Below are positions 11,996-24,892 of a DNA stretch of 64,000 nucleotides, in pieces; the first letter of the stretch is position 1, and the number at the start of each line of letters is the position of its first letter. Origin of the DNA: Phocoena phocoena (lineage: Eukaryota > Chordata > Mammalia > Artiodactyla > Phocoenidae); NCBI RefSeq assembly GCF_963924675.1, contig NC_089227.1, forward strand, positions 49,904,080 to 49,968,079. The letters are read 5' to 3'. Below the pieces are notes generated by a model that ran no database searches, was not told the origin of the DNA, and saw only the letters and a program-made list of their open reading frames with translations. Made by a program: the position numbers and the translations under genes.

Positions 11996-12236
11996 TTATT
12001 TATTTATTTATTTATTTATGGCTGTGTTGGGTCTTCGTTGCTGTGTGTGGGCTTTCTCTAGTTGTGGCAAGCGGGGGCCACTCCTTGCTGCGGTGCGGTG
12101 GCCTCTCCTGCCGCGGAGCACGGGCTCTAGTCACACAGGCCTCAGTAAGTTGTAGCTCGTGGGCTCCAGAGCACAGGCTCAGCAGTTGTGGCACACAGGC
12201 TAGGTTGCTCTGTGGCATGTGGGATCTTCCCGGACC
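11994..12236 (-). mobile_element. CHR-type SINE, head-truncated
   Basis: TTTA-repeat tail, GGCTGTGTTGGGTCTTCGTTG body, ending abruptly in GATCTTCCCGGACC. The tRNA-like head beyond this is absent, the reverse of the usual 5' end. Confidence 0.85.
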
Positions 12237-12239
12237 AAA

Positions 12240-12445
12240 ATTTATAAAACCAGCACCTGCAAAGTACTTTTTAGACCTTATCTCATATGATTCTCTAGTT
12301 GTCCTGTGAAATAGGTGCTATGAATTTCCCATTTTGCAGGTAAGGAAACAAAGGCATGGAGAGGCTAATATATTTAGCCAAGTGATACAGCTCACACAAG
12401 AGGAGCCAGGATTTGAAGCCAGGCTCTTAAATCGTGTACCTCTAC
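12240..12445 (+). mobile_element. MIR SINE relic
   Basis: CATTTTGCAGGTAAGGAAAC, then GCATGGAGAGGCTAATATAT and GAGCCAGGATTTGAAGCCAG match the sense MIR core and 3' half. Confidence 0.75.
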
Positions 12446-12474
12446 CCGGTGCAGGAACTTATGCAACTGATAGT

Positions 12475-12625
12475 TACCTGTCTGCCTCCCCTGCTCAACT
12501 GTGAGCTTTTGCGAGCAGAGTTGGTATCTTCAGTAATCTTCACATCATCTTTATAGCTGGGATCCAGCGCTTGTCACATAGTAGGTACGTTAGTATCTGT
12601 ATGAACAAATGAATGAATCATTAAA
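12475..12625 (+). mobile_element. L2 LINE 3' end relic
   Basis: CAACTGTGAGCTTTTGCGAG, then CACATAGTAGGTACGTTAGT and ATGAACAAATGAATGAAT form the characteristic L2 3' end. Confidence 0.6.
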
Positions 12626-14639
12626 GTGACTTTGTAAATGTCTCATAAACTGCATGAGAAGTGATACCAAGAGTATGGGGTACATTTGTATTTCACCCAC
12701 GTGTATTTTGTCCACGAGGCTCTAACAGAAGTAAAAATGTCATTACTGCCTTTTTCTGAGAAACTTAGGTGAAAGAACTTAAACATTGAGCTTTAAAAGC
12801 CATTCTTATTCCTGTTACCAATGGACATTATTAATATTTATAGGAAGCAACCTATCTTTTTAAGGGTTCATGTGCTGATAGCTAACAGCATCAGCAGTTT
12901 AATTATTGACTTATTCCAGATCTAGAGCAGACAGACTTCCTAGTACTTTGAGAATTGTTGGCCACTTTAAATGTCAGCCTTGCTTTTTACAAGGGATCTT
13001 AAACAAGTGTAAGCTTTCCATCTTCTGATGGTAAACTAGTTTATCAGTTAAAATGGAAGGGAGGCTTCTCAGCCCAGATGAAGTTGTCAAGGTTACTCAT
13101 CTTGCATATGAGTAACATATGCAATGTATACATAAGAAAGATTTCAGTTGCTATTTTAAACGCAAAAACAATATGCTTAAAATATAGGTAGGGGCACACT
13201 GCAGTTTCTGGAGCTGTCCTCATGGAGAATCACTGAAACATGGCCTCCAATGTTCTTTGTAATAGTAACATGCTTATTTCATAAACCAGAACCCATATAG
13301 GAAAAAGCTTTCTCCCCGCATGCAAAGGTTTATAACTGAATGAAAAAAAATCAATTAATTACATGAATATTAAGAGGTTACTTATCTATTATAACATTGG
13401 GCCACAAGTTGACTAATTAAAAGGAATGCGGGTTGGAAAGCTGCCACAAATCTGCTCCTTTCATTTAGAGGGCCACAGGCTGAAGCCAGTGATTGTGCGT
13501 GACAGACTCTGGGAACAATGGTGCAGCGCACAGACCGTCCAGATGAAGCATGCTCGTCTGAATTACACCGACGACGGGGTGGCCTACAGGCAAACAAAAT
13601 GGTTAAACAATACATAATCAAGTTTTTATTTGGTATTTCCTGCGAGGCTATACCAGTTGCCAGGGAGTGTACTGTATTTTCTTCTTCGGCTGTATTAATT
13701 GTTGACCATAGCTGGCAGAGCACCAAACAGGGACAGATAAGGAGGAAAATGGCATCTGGACATTAAAGCCCCAAGTGTACTGGGGGGAGAAAAAAGCACA
13801 AAAAAATTACAGCATATATCAGGAATTTTCCAACTAACGATGTGAGGATGTGGTAGTGCGAGGGAAAAAGAGCCAAACTGAGCTTGCTTTGTTCACTGAG
13901 AGAGGCCCCCCCCGTAACATTCCTTTTAGCTGTGCATATTTTGGCTTCATTTGTACAGTTTTAACTTTATACTGTGTGTGGAGAAGCTCAGTTGTAACTG
14001 GTTGTTCCTAATAATTATATTGCAATAATTAAAGTTCATGGATAGCTGTTATGTTCTTAGTCATTTAGAAGCCGCTTCGAAAACCAAGTCTAAGCCAAAA
14101 ACTTCTTTTAAGTGACATTTCATTGCTGTATAAAGGATGGCAACAATTATTTCTTTGATTTAACAACAACTTTTTTTTAAGACAAGATTCATTTATGGAG
14201 ACAAATGAGAAACAATGTCTTTAAAACTTGGGATACGGGGGGCGGGGGCAGACGAGGAGTGATGAGATCTTGTAGCCTGCAAATAAAATATTTCCCAACT
14301 GGTTTGTAAAACATGAAAATCTGTGATAGGGACAATCCCCTTTGCCACTTCTAGAAGCCATTTAAAATGCAAAAGTAATATATAAATATTCATAAATCTT
14401 TTGCAGAAACAAAGTATGGCAACTTCGTGACCTCGATTAGAAAGCATATGTTACTGTTTTAATTGAGTAATAAAATGAAAAATCTCCAACTGAACACAGC
14501 TCCCTTGAAAGATGGATCAGCCTTGGGGTCTCCAGTAATAATAATGATGATGATGATGATGATGATGTATACTGAACCATTAGAGCTGTGAAATATGCTT
14601 GCCAGGGGCTTCTTTTGCGGTGGTAGTTATCTCTCCGCC
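12626..14639. other. CDK6: Repeat-poor block with candidate conserved non-coding sequence
   Basis: No interspersed repeat is recognised for 2 kb. The part at 13380-14090 has several CpGs (GAATTACACCGACGACGGGG) beside homeobox-like TTAATTA and ATTAATTG cores. That look is common in intronic enhancers, but no comparison was possible here. Confidence 0.3.
14521..14570. repeat. (AAT)n(GAT)n microsatellite
   Basis: Three AAT units lead into about eight GAT units at about 14538-14568. Confidence 0.9.
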
Positions 14640-14865
14640 TGTATGGCTGTCAGGCCCAGTGGTTACACCTGCAGCCTCTGGGGTTTCTGCATTTGAATTC
14701 TAGCTCTGACATGTGGCTGGCTATAGTTATTAACATGTTCTGCACATCAGTTTCCTACCTTGAATATGGGTAAAACATGCAGTGCCTACCTCACAAGTTA
14801 TTACAGGATTTAAATGACATAAAATTTGTAAAGTTTTTAATGAAGTGCCAAACATAAGGAAAACC
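14640..14865 (-). mobile_element. MIR SINE relic
   Basis: CATTTGAATTCTAGCTCTGAC, ATCAGTTTCCTACCTTGAAT and GTGCCTACCTCACAAGTTATT follow the antisense MIR core. Confidence 0.65.
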
Positions 14866-14869
14866 CACA

Positions 14870-17800
14870 ATCAACTTTGGCTGTTATTACATCTCCTCAG
14901 TTGTGAAGCTCTGAGGTTTCTTTTAGCTTCTCGAAATATTTCTAGTTGGTGTCTGCATTAGACTTGAATGTATTTACTTAATCACCATTGACTTCTACAA
15001 TAGAACAGGTTGTTTGGTCTGTAATGAAAGCCAAGATAGTGGTTTTGATTACTCTTAAACGTTCTTGGAGAAGCTGAAATTTTAATACACGTTTTCAGAA
15101 GCACTTATTAAGACCCAATTATGAGTTGAGAAAAACTAAAGAACAGTATTCTCAAATAGTGTCATTCTTCTAGAGATGGACTTCTAACCACAGGGTACAC
15201 ATACTTGATGATGTTATAGACAGCTGCCTGGAAACACAAAGGCCATGACTTCACCTCCTAATGCTAAGAGAAAATCCTCTCTTATTACTGTCTCATATTT
15301 GATTGAATGATTTTCATAAGACTTATTTTAATAACTTTTGTGCATTTCAGTTACATTTTCTGGTGTTTGTTGTTTTTCACTTTCATCTCCAGAAGTCTTA
15401 ACCCTTAACCTTAAACACATGCTAGGGATTCACAGACTCTAGATATTAGAATTGCACAATTCATTTCAACACTCCAGGAATTCAGTGTGCTTGTCCGTTC
15501 AGTAAAGGGCCGACATTATTAATGGTGATCAATGTATAGGTACCAAACATTTTTAAATCCACAAAACTTCTTGTAGACCAAAGCATTTGTTAAAATAGAC
15601 GTGAGTCCTCGACATCAGACCAGTTTTTCTCAAAGTAAATCTTATGTCCTGAAAACATTTTGAGGTCTTAAATAATATTATTATTGAATAACATCTTTTG
15701 AGTCATCTAGGAAAGACTGTAATAAAACTTACACATATGTGGTAAGTGTTTATGGGATCTTTACATCTTAGCATTAGGAATAAAAGATTATTAATTCTCC
15801 TCCACCGAAATAGTAACAACTGTAATAATAAGTTGAATGTGGTCAGCTTTAACTTAAAACTGGAAAACTCCCTTTCCGTTTCTACAATTGGCCTTTTCTC
15901 TTCAGCCGCTTTCTAAGTTGGGCTGTTAGCAATTTAGCCTGTCTTTAATTTTAAGCACCATTCTTCCAGTCCGGAGATCCCTATAGGAAGCCCCACTCTC
16001 ATAGCCTCGCCTCTCATTGGCTAGCTGGGAAAAGAGCATTTCTGCATAAATTGGATGCTTCCTTCTCCCCGGGAGACCAAATATGCTCATGTTTCACAAT
16101 CCCCCGGTTTGTAAGCTTGAGTCCATTGCCTGAAGCTGGAAACTTTCACTTTGTAGAGCACAGCACACATCGAAATCCAGATCCAATACCCCTGACGCAC
16201 CCATGAGTCCGATAGCAGATTGAATACATGTTTCTCAATCCAGTGTTTCTGAGCTGCTCTGACTGAAATCAGAAACCGATGTGCGTGAGAGAGGTATCCT
16301 TCAAAGAAAGGTATTTCCTTTGTGCAGCCCCAGTGCACACAGAATCCAAGGGGTTAACCTGAGAGCTGCTTTGAAAACAGAGGCGAAGGTCACTGGCGGC
16401 AACAGCAAAGACTTTTAAAGCCTGCCGTCCTGAGCCTTTCACCCTGCCTTTCCCACCCAGGGGATTGTAAACATTGGCTCCCGGCCACCATGTCCCACAG
16501 CACAGAACTTCTCTGTGCTTTCAGCATATACATTTATGCTTTTTTATGGAAGCTGAAGCAAAGGCGCGTTCTTGCTGTGAGCACAGAGAACATGTTTCTG
16601 GTCAGGGAAAGGAGAGGGATCCTGTCCCCCCTGGAATGTGGAAGCATGCAGATATGCTTATTTAGCGGTGCTTCACATGGAACTTAGCTGCCGCTCTTAG
16701 TATGACTTTCTCAAGTCAAAAGAATGTGTAGAATGCTGTCACTTAATCAGAAGCCAGAAGAGCTCTTTTATCTGCCATTTGTTAGTAACTAGCAATATCG
16801 CCCTTATCTCTTTGTCCTTTAGCTCAATCCAGTGCCCTCGGATATGAGAACTGGTAACATGAAAGCACTTTTTACCTTGAGCATTGCTTCTTGTTTTTCT
16901 TTTTTAAAACTTCAGAGTTCTTTAATCACCAAGAAAGAAGTTGTAGGGTCGTTTTTTTTTTTTTTTAATTTATGTAAAGTTGGCTTAGTCCTAGGACCAT
17001 TGTTGTTTGGTGATGTTTAAAAGAAACCAGGATGATTCATATATTTACCTGGTCCTTCAAAAGTCTGTTATCCATGTAACTTATAAATAACCTTCACTGA
17101 TTCAGCTGCATGAAAACAGAATGGAATTTCCAGAAATATTACACGTAGCTTAAATTTCTCCCTCCTCAATGTTTTAATATGTTGTGTGTGGGAGGTTACT
17201 ATCCTTCCGTCTATTTTAAGTAATTTCATGTAATTTCAGTCATTTGATATAATAGTTTTTCTCTTCAGTGATTTCTAAAGACACAAACGGAAAACTCATT
17301 TTGATCAATCTGTATGTTATAATAGGTCAGGGCAGAAAAAAATATACCCCATACCATTCTTTTGTTTTGTTTGCTTCATTTTGTTTCGTTTTGTTTTTTT
17401 GAAGTGACTGTATTTCGGAGGCAGGCATGTAAAGTCTTACCCTTTTCTTCTGAAATGGCTACTCTGAGCACATTTTGGCATCAATTTGGATGCTTGCCTA
17501 CAGAAAGGTCAGTCACTAAGCATTCCTGTTTGTGTGATGATGCTTGATTCTGAAAAGCCCTACAACAGCCCTACCGCATTGCACAGACATGCAGACAGGA
17601 CTCTGCTCTAGCCTGTAGCTGCAGCTGATAGGAGGTGTGTGGCTTTGCCTTTTGCCTTTCAGCCGAAATGCCTCTTAAAGGTTCTTCACAGTCTCTTCTG
17701 GAATTCCAGTTTTGCTTTATGGAATCACAGAGTCTGTTGTGTACCTATAAATGTCCTTCACGTTTTCCTCTTGATCAAAGTTCCATTTCTCTAAATGTGA

Positions 17801-17890
17801 AGGTTCTGTGAACAGCATCACTGACCCGGATGTATGGGTCCACGGTACCATCTCCAGGTAGTGTCACTGAGCATGTAGAATTTATTTATT
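14870..17890. other. CDK6: Repeat-free block with candidate regulatory motifs
   Basis: About 3 kb without a recognisable mobile element. A CCAAT box (minus strand) lies at 16011-16023 and a GTGAAAGTTTC (minus strand) PRDM1/IRF-like site at 16138-16153. Neither position has been tested; both motifs occur by chance in DNA of this length. Confidence 0.3.
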
Positions 17891-17899
17891 CTTGATTCT

Positions 17900-18085
17900 T
17901 GGATTCCAGGGTTGAAAGGACTTTAGAAGTAATCTGACATGACCTTCGGATTTTATAATTGAGGAAACGGGGGCCCAATTATATAAAATTACTTCTTTTC
18001 GAGACAATACACAGAGATTATTTAGGGGTATACCTGGAACTCAAACCCAGATCTCCAAAGCTCAGTCCAGGACTGTTTCTCGTAC
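17900..18085 (+). mobile_element. MIR-type SINE relic
   Basis: TTATAATTGAGGAAACGGGG, then ACTCAAACCCAGATCTCC resemble the sense MIR core and 3' part. The copy is divergent. Confidence 0.45.
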
Positions 18086-18484
18086 TCCATCCAGGCTTGT
18101 ACCCCCTGTACTGTGTGATGAGTTCACTGACGACCAAATATGGGATTAATAAATGCTGATATTCACATCATGGGTGCACCTCAGCAGGTTGAAGTTGGCG
18201 TAAGTGATTATGAACAGATGTTTTGTACACTGAGCTGGAAGTAACATGAAGTCTTGGTCACTACTTGTTCCTAAGGCATCTGGGGACTAGCATTTCAACT
18301 CTTTAGCTCATCAGCTTGTCACGCCTCAATTTTACTGTGATAAGTTTCTCTCAATTTCTGTAGAATCCTCTTTTTCTCTTGCCTATTTAACAGGTCTTCA
18401 AGTAAGGCTGACTCTACATTACTACAGGGGACTCTACATCAAAGCTGACAGTATAACCAAAGCTATACATGGAGGCTTTTATGA

Positions 18485-18865
18485 GAGCACTAAATGCTTT
18501 TATGACTAGATAAGAAAGATTGAATATAACTGTAAAAGCCTCAATCCAAGGGCCATAAAAGAAAAGGAATTCTTTTCAACAGGCATCTATTGAATTTACT
18601 GTTTTTTAAAGACAAATGTTATATCTACTCATTATGAAAAATAGAAATATTGTTGAAGTACATAAGGATTAATTAATTAATTAGAAAAATACCTATATCA
18701 ATCAGGAGGCAGGAGTAAATAAAGTTTGAAATATAAATGAATGAATTAGGAAACAAAAAGAGTAAAATGGAAAAATAAACCTAAGAGTTGATCCTTCATA
18801 AAGAGTAATACCAAAGACAATCTCCTGGCAAAGCTACTCAAGAAAAAAGAGAGTCCAGTTATGGA
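18485..18865 (+). mobile_element. Old L1 ORF2 relic
   Basis: GAGTTGATCCTTCATAAAGAG, then TGGCAAAGCTACTCAAGAAA and AAAGAGAG match a conserved L1 ORF2 stretch. It contains many stops. Confidence 0.45.
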
Positions 18866-18869
18866 GCAC

Positions 18870-20235
18870 ACCAGTCACCTTTGCTACTGGCTAGTAGAGC
18901 TTTTTAGAGAACTTGGTGGCATACGAGTCCGGATCGGGTAGAATAGGATGGAGTGCTGATCAGGGAACCAGGAGCATCAGGGCTCCCGTGAGCCTGGGTG
19001 CCCCCATGTCTCCCTCTGTGTATCTCTTTTCAATAGCCTAGGTAAGAAAAACAAATGTCGCTTATCTATATGTTTTAGGTACTCATGCAAACAACAGAAC
19101 AGAGAAAATATGTCCTGGAAAAAAGAGTTTGGGACTGAGCAAAACACATTCCTATTATAATTTTCGAATGTCCTGTAAGTCATTCTCAGCAGACCCTGTT
19201 TACCCATGACCTCTGTGTAAGGAATTAAGTGCTAAGTGGTAGGGGTATGCGGTGTTAGGAGACAGATTACGCTTAAGAAGTTTATAGTCTGTTATAATAT
19301 GGTAAATGTGGTAAAAGTTGCAACTGAAGAGGTACAAGAGGTACCCTGTAAAGAGCAATGACGAAAAAATATCATGGAGGTACCAAAGAGCAAAGTGGGT
19401 AAAAATGCCTGGTTTTCATTAATAAAGCTTTTTTCTCATAATACTCCCCATGAGAAAAATCATAGAATGGCTTGTAGCTCCATTAAAAAATGAATTTATT
19501 GTAATAGTCACAAAGGATTTGGGTATCTTAAGGTAGAAGCTTCCGTTCTCTTCACAGCTAGCAGCTTCTCAGCCTTAGAAATTGAGGCAGAAATGTACTG
19601 CGATTGGTTTATATGGACTTATCTTTGGAATGAGACTCAGCAGACGGTAGCTCTGGCTCATGAGCAAATGCATTGTTGAAGGTCCTTCCTATTAATGTCA
19701 ATTAGTTAGATTTTGCTGCGAAATGTGTTTCTTATTGCCAGGGCTTTGAGATGGGGTAGTTCAGACTTTCAGTCCTGTAAGTCTCATGGGAGCAATAGGA
19801 TGACATCCTTCAGTTTATTCAATGATTTCTTATTATTCTCCTGCATTATATTTCCAGAACTTTAACAATATAGTTAAATCACTTCCCTACATTGGAAATA
19901 TGTGTCTCCGCACCCAAGTTTTCTTTCTTTTATGTCAAAGGCTTTCTTTACATCTCAGGTCTTCTATTTCTCCTTATATATTTGAGGCTTTCCTTTGAAG
20001 AGGTTTACTCCCTCTGCTGGCTCTAACTGTGTAATGAATGAACGCATGTAATAAGTATATTTCTGATGACATAGCTCAGGGATTGCTTGCATATGATGTT
20101 CTTTGCCTTAGACTTTTTCCAAAGTGTAAAATTATACTTTAGTTTGGCTCGCTCTAATTCTGGATATAAAATCGCCCAAGAATCTGAGAGATATTTTATA
20201 TTCCTTTTGAGAACGATATGAAATTCTATGAGACT
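18870..20235. other. CDK6: Intron sequence, mostly unassigned
   Basis: A weak antisense L2-like segment may lie at 19215-19390 (AGAAGTTTATAGTCTGTTATAA). The rest holds no recognised element. Confidence 0.3.
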
Positions 20236-20239
20236 AGTA

Positions 20240-20325
20240 GTAATTTGACATTTAAGTAGGTCTGGCGTGCAGATTTATAGTATGTAATATAATAGATGCT
20301 CAATAAATATTTATTAATTTCTTGA
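20240..20325 (+). mobile_element. L2 LINE 3' end relic
   Basis: GATGCTCAATAAATATTTATT is the L2 3' terminal motif. Confidence 0.5.
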
Positions 20326-20399
20326 TTGCAGTCACTTTTTTTGTATGCAGACAGATTGTGTGTACTTTATTGTAGGAGTAATAAATCACCCATTCTCTT

Positions 20400-20600
20400 T
20401 AATGAAGTCATCTGTGTTTTCATAGCACTTTCTCCATGCTTTACTGTAGTTCTAACCACACTGTATTACAGTTATTTCTTTTTATATTTGCCTTGCTGGA
20501 CTGTGAACTCCTTCAGAACAGGCATTGTCTGTTAGTCTTTAGAGTCTCAGTCCCTGTCGTGGTAGGTTGCCCAGTGAATGTTGGTGAACTTCAACATTAT
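20400..20600 (+). mobile_element. L2 LINE 3' end relic, second copy
   Basis: GGACTGTGAACTCCTTCAGA, ACAGGCATTGTCTG and CCCAGTGAATGTTGGTGAAC follow the order of the L2 3' end. Confidence 0.5.
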
Positions 20601-22405
20601 ACAACTGAAAACTTCCTCCCAAATGGTGTACAACAGCCAGAAAGTTTAAGTAACCAGAATTTTTTCTGCATTCTACTTTTACCATAAAAAGGTAATTGAA
20701 AGTAAATGATTTATTCAGAATACCCACTTCCTAAATGTGAACACATGTGTACTAACAGAAATCATATAGTTAATACAGACATAGCAAGACCTCCCCACCA
20801 TCTCCATTTGTACTATTATATAGTAGTAATCAGTACTATGATGGTTATACCAAAGCCCTGAAGGGTCTTTTTGCAACTTATGTTTTGTTTTTGTACCTTC
20901 ATTTTCAATGCAAAACCAGATTTTCATTTAATGTTGCTTGCTTAAAGCAAGATATACCCGCTCTTATTTTTCAAGATGATGTTAGTTAAGAATGTTAAGC
21001 TGCATGCAAGCATACATTCCAAATTTATTTGGGGTTATTTGTGCTCCTAACCCTGTACATTGTCATAGACTATTGCTTTTCAAAGCATTTTACAAGGAAC
21101 CCTAATTCTGTAGGATAGTGACAGGTATTATATGAGGAGGAAAAATCATTCCATGGACAATACTTGGTAAACGTTGAATTAAATAGGTTTCTTTTTTAAC
21201 TGTAGAACTTCTCAGATCCTTTAATATGTCAGTATGTGAATTTCAAGAGAGTAGATTTAGCATATTCCCAAAGTTGTTTGATTTAGAACTGTTTTTCATG
21301 AAACATCTCTGGGCATTATTGTCCTCTAAATTCCCTTTGGGAAACAGGTGTATAGACAATCAGAACTTAACGATATAGCCAAATGGGTTCCTCCCTCATT
21401 TTCTCCAAGACACTACCAATATTCATCTCTTACTGGAAATGTCTTTGCTAATAGGAAATAATGATGGAATGATTTGAGGCTGTTTTTGAAGTCAAATATA
21501 AAATTTCACAGATTTTGTATGTTTTCCTCAATAGGCATAACTTTCTGGTCTGAGTGACAATATTCCTTCCCATCTTTTCCACTATACTTTTGCAGTCAGT
21601 CAGACACTAACGCCCCATAAGTGCAGGAACCGAGGTTCATTCACTAGCACAGAGTGCCCACTGTCAAGTAGCACTTTGCAAATGTTTATCTATCAAATGA
21701 AGAAAATAATTTTTACAGTCGTTCGCGTTTCTAAACAAAGGAAAATGGTACCACATGTATACTGATTATTGTCCTGCAGTGCACCCCTCACCCCCGAAAT
21801 AGTTGCCATGGTTCCCCATGTTTAAATTTCATGCCTGGGTGAATGTGAACGCAGGCTCACCACAGATGGAAACGTGGCTACATGACCTCTTCAGAGGGAA
21901 ATGTGGCAACAGGGGCCAATAGCTTAGGGTTTGCTTCTTAACTAGGCTACAGGAGTATATACTGACAGGGATGGTTCTGTACTTTAGTTTATAATGATGT
22001 TTCAGCATTTTGTTCGTAGAGGAAATGTAGTAAAAACCACTGTCCAACAACTTCTAAAGCTTTTATATTATTAATATTTTAACTTAGAATCTTGGCAGAA
22101 ACATTTCAAAATATTTTTCTGTTTAGTTTCCCTATTCAGTACCCAAATTATCTAAGAACTCTGTATAAATAGTTTGTACACCTCCAGAGAAGGACAAACA
22201 GATGCTTAAAGAGTTAGGAATTTGCTGAAGTCAGATGTAGCAGGAGCAAAAGTGAGAAGAGAAGCCTAACGTTTAAAAAATTGTCTTTAAGCTATTGAAG
22301 CTTTAAGCTTTTAAGCTATACACAAATGATATCATTATTGATTCTGTCATTTCAAAGAGTCTAGTTAGTGCTTTAATAAATCCAGACTATATTATTTTTT
22401 GGAAC
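20601..22405. other. CDK6: Intron sequence, mostly unassigned
   Basis: A possible sense L2 3' tail lies at 21590-21715 (CAGGAACCGAGGTTCATTCA). No gene or clear site is seen. Confidence 0.3.
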
Positions 22406-22409
22406 CTTA

Positions 22410-22910
22410 TATTCTTATAAATGATCAGTCAAAAGTATAAGAGGTACCACAACACACTAACTTGACTGGTTGGGAATATCAAGTGGTGGCAAAGTTATGG
22501 AGAAACTGGAACTCTGATGCATTCCTGGTGGGAGTACAAAATGGTTCCGCTACTGTACTTGAAAAAACTATTTTGTAGTATCTACTAAATATATGCCTTC
22601 CCTCTTAGATAGATAGATAGATAATGAAGATATCCAAGAGAAATGAGTGCCTGTGTCCAATAAGAGACATACACAAAAATGCTCATAACAGAATGTTCAT
22701 TCACCATAGCCAAGAACTAGAAACACCCATCAACAGAAAAAAGAAATGGCTAAATAAATTTTGGCATGTTGTCACAATGGAGTACTACACAGCAGTGAAA
22801 GGGAACAAACTACTGATATGAACAAGTTGTTAATAACACAACTTACTTATTAAGTTGAGGAAAAAAACCAGACACAAAAACTGCATGTTTCCTTTTATAT
22901 GAGGTTCAAG
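22410..22910 (+). mobile_element. Old L1 LINE 3' fragment
   Basis: GGAGAAACTGGAACTCTGAT, ATTCACCATAGCCAAGAACT, AAACACCCATCAACAG and GGAGTACTACACAGCAGTGA are conserved L1 3' sequence. A short (ATAG) run sits at about 22605-22622. Confidence 0.65.
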
Positions 22911-23299
22911 AAGAACCAGCAGCATTAATCCATGATGATGGTAGTCAGAACAGTGGTACAGGAATGGTATTGGCTAGGAAAGGCACACTACCTTCTGTGG
23001 TGATGTAAATATCCTATGTCTTGGTCTGAGTGGTGGTTAACTAGGTGTGTACATATGTAAGCGTTGGGGGTAAGGAGATAGAGAAAGAGAAAGGGAGAGG
23101 TGGCAATAGGTAGCTAAAACTTATTTGCTGTTTATGAGAAATTTCCTCTAAGGTATGATGTATAAATTTGATTCTGTTTCCTTATTTATGAACCTGAAAC
23201 ACCTTTTGTACCTTCAGAATAATCTAAAAACAGATGTATTTTTTTTCTTCCCTGGTTTTGTTTTGTTTTTATAGTTTGGGAAAAGATTTGCAAGAACCT

Positions 23300-23545
23300 C
23301 TTGGTCATAGGTTGAATGCCTGGTGTGTGGGAGACACTGTACCAGGCTTTGGAGATCCAAAGATAGTTAAGGCCCAGTGCTGCCACTGAGTCTTGTCGGG
23401 GTGATGGAGGTGGAAGCAGATTCTTATGGTCACATCACACATCAGCAGGGGCTATAAGAGAAGTGTGCTTTGGAAGTACAGAGCAAGGAGCCTCTCTCTC
23501 TCAGAATGTTCTGGAAGGCTTCACAGAAGGCACCACTAGGCCGTG
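23300..23545 (-). mobile_element. L2 LINE relic
   Basis: GGAGACACTGTACCAGGCTTTG and GGAAGGCTTCACAGAAGGCA fit the antisense L2 3' end. Confidence 0.45.
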
Positions 23546-24892
23546 CTTCTGTTTTTGCCATGTATCAGGGTCCTCGATATATAAAGCATCTACAATGGTG
23601 ATTTAAGGCTGCTTTTCAATTACTGAAGAATAATTAAAATATTTTATGTAATCTGCACGTTTCCTTAGATATCACTGTAATCACTTCTTAGACCATTTTT
23701 CAAAGCCCTAGCAGTTTCAAGGATAAAAGAAGCTACCTGCGACAGATTTCTAGAAAGCAGCAACATTCTTTGAAATGCTTGTAAATGGAAAAGCAGTCTT
23801 TCTTCGAATTAGCTCTGAGGTAAACGCCATTATACCCAAACCGGAGAGTTACTTTTCCTTTCAAGTAGTGTTTGCATATGCAGCTACCACACTGCCCAGA
23901 ACACACGTACAGCATGAGCTCCTGAACCTAGGTGAGAAGCCTTCTGCTGGTTTTTATGTTCACACATGTATCTCTCCTGATAGCGGATGTACCTAGAAAT
24001 ACTCTGTAGAGTCCTTGGTATTAGTGTGGTTCTTCCTAGAAACTGAGACAGTTTTAAGAGAAGCATCTCAGCTCATCAAGGGCAAATGAATTCTGTACTT
24101 TATACGTATTTAAATAACAGAACTATACTCCCTTTCGATGATCCTTCTCCTCGCAGAGAAGATGCAAAGATATTAAAAATTCTGCAAGCACAGAAAAGTG
24201 TTTTTTAAAGAAAGAAAGAAAATAAAGGGCTAGGACACATGTTACCTATCAGACTCATCTCTTTTTTAGTAATTTCAAAATCAGATCGTAAAATCTAGAA
24301 TGATGTCATCACATCCATACAATTACACTGAGTCTTCAAACTTGAAAATATCTTATGCCCAGTGATGTGAATTTTTTTTTTTTTTTTTTTTTACTTTAGA
24401 TCGATATTATAAAATGGTGGATGCTAGTATCCAGGTGGTCCAAACTGTGTATTTTCCATTCTCCTGTTTCCACAGCTCTAGTCCTCTGTGCATTTTGCTC
24501 TTTTGTCAGGTTGAGAAGGCACCCTCTTTACATGTGTCTGTGTAAATGGATGAGGGGTGAGTCTGAGGAAGAGTCTAGCTTGGGGAGCTGGTTAGAGCAG
24601 GATTTCACTGGCAGAGATAGGGAATACAAAGGAAGAACAAGTTTGGGAGGAAGGTCTTTGCCGTGGCCCCAGAGAAGGAATGTTCTGGGGGGACAGCGTG
24701 AAGCACGCCTCCAGTGATCACACAGAGCACTGCGGGTAGGGAGGCCTTCCCGGCCCGCCACCCATGACCCTGAGTCCTCAACCAGTGACATCTTGGTGAA
24801 ATCCTTTGGGGTATTATTATCCTGGAAAAAACATTTCTTTTGTTCTTGTCAGTTCTTCTGTTTAACTTACATTGCTATGGAAATGATTGTTT
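23546..24892. other. CDK6: Intron sequence, no element recognised
   Basis: A homopolymer T run sits at about 24372-24392. No other supported feature. Confidence 0.35.
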
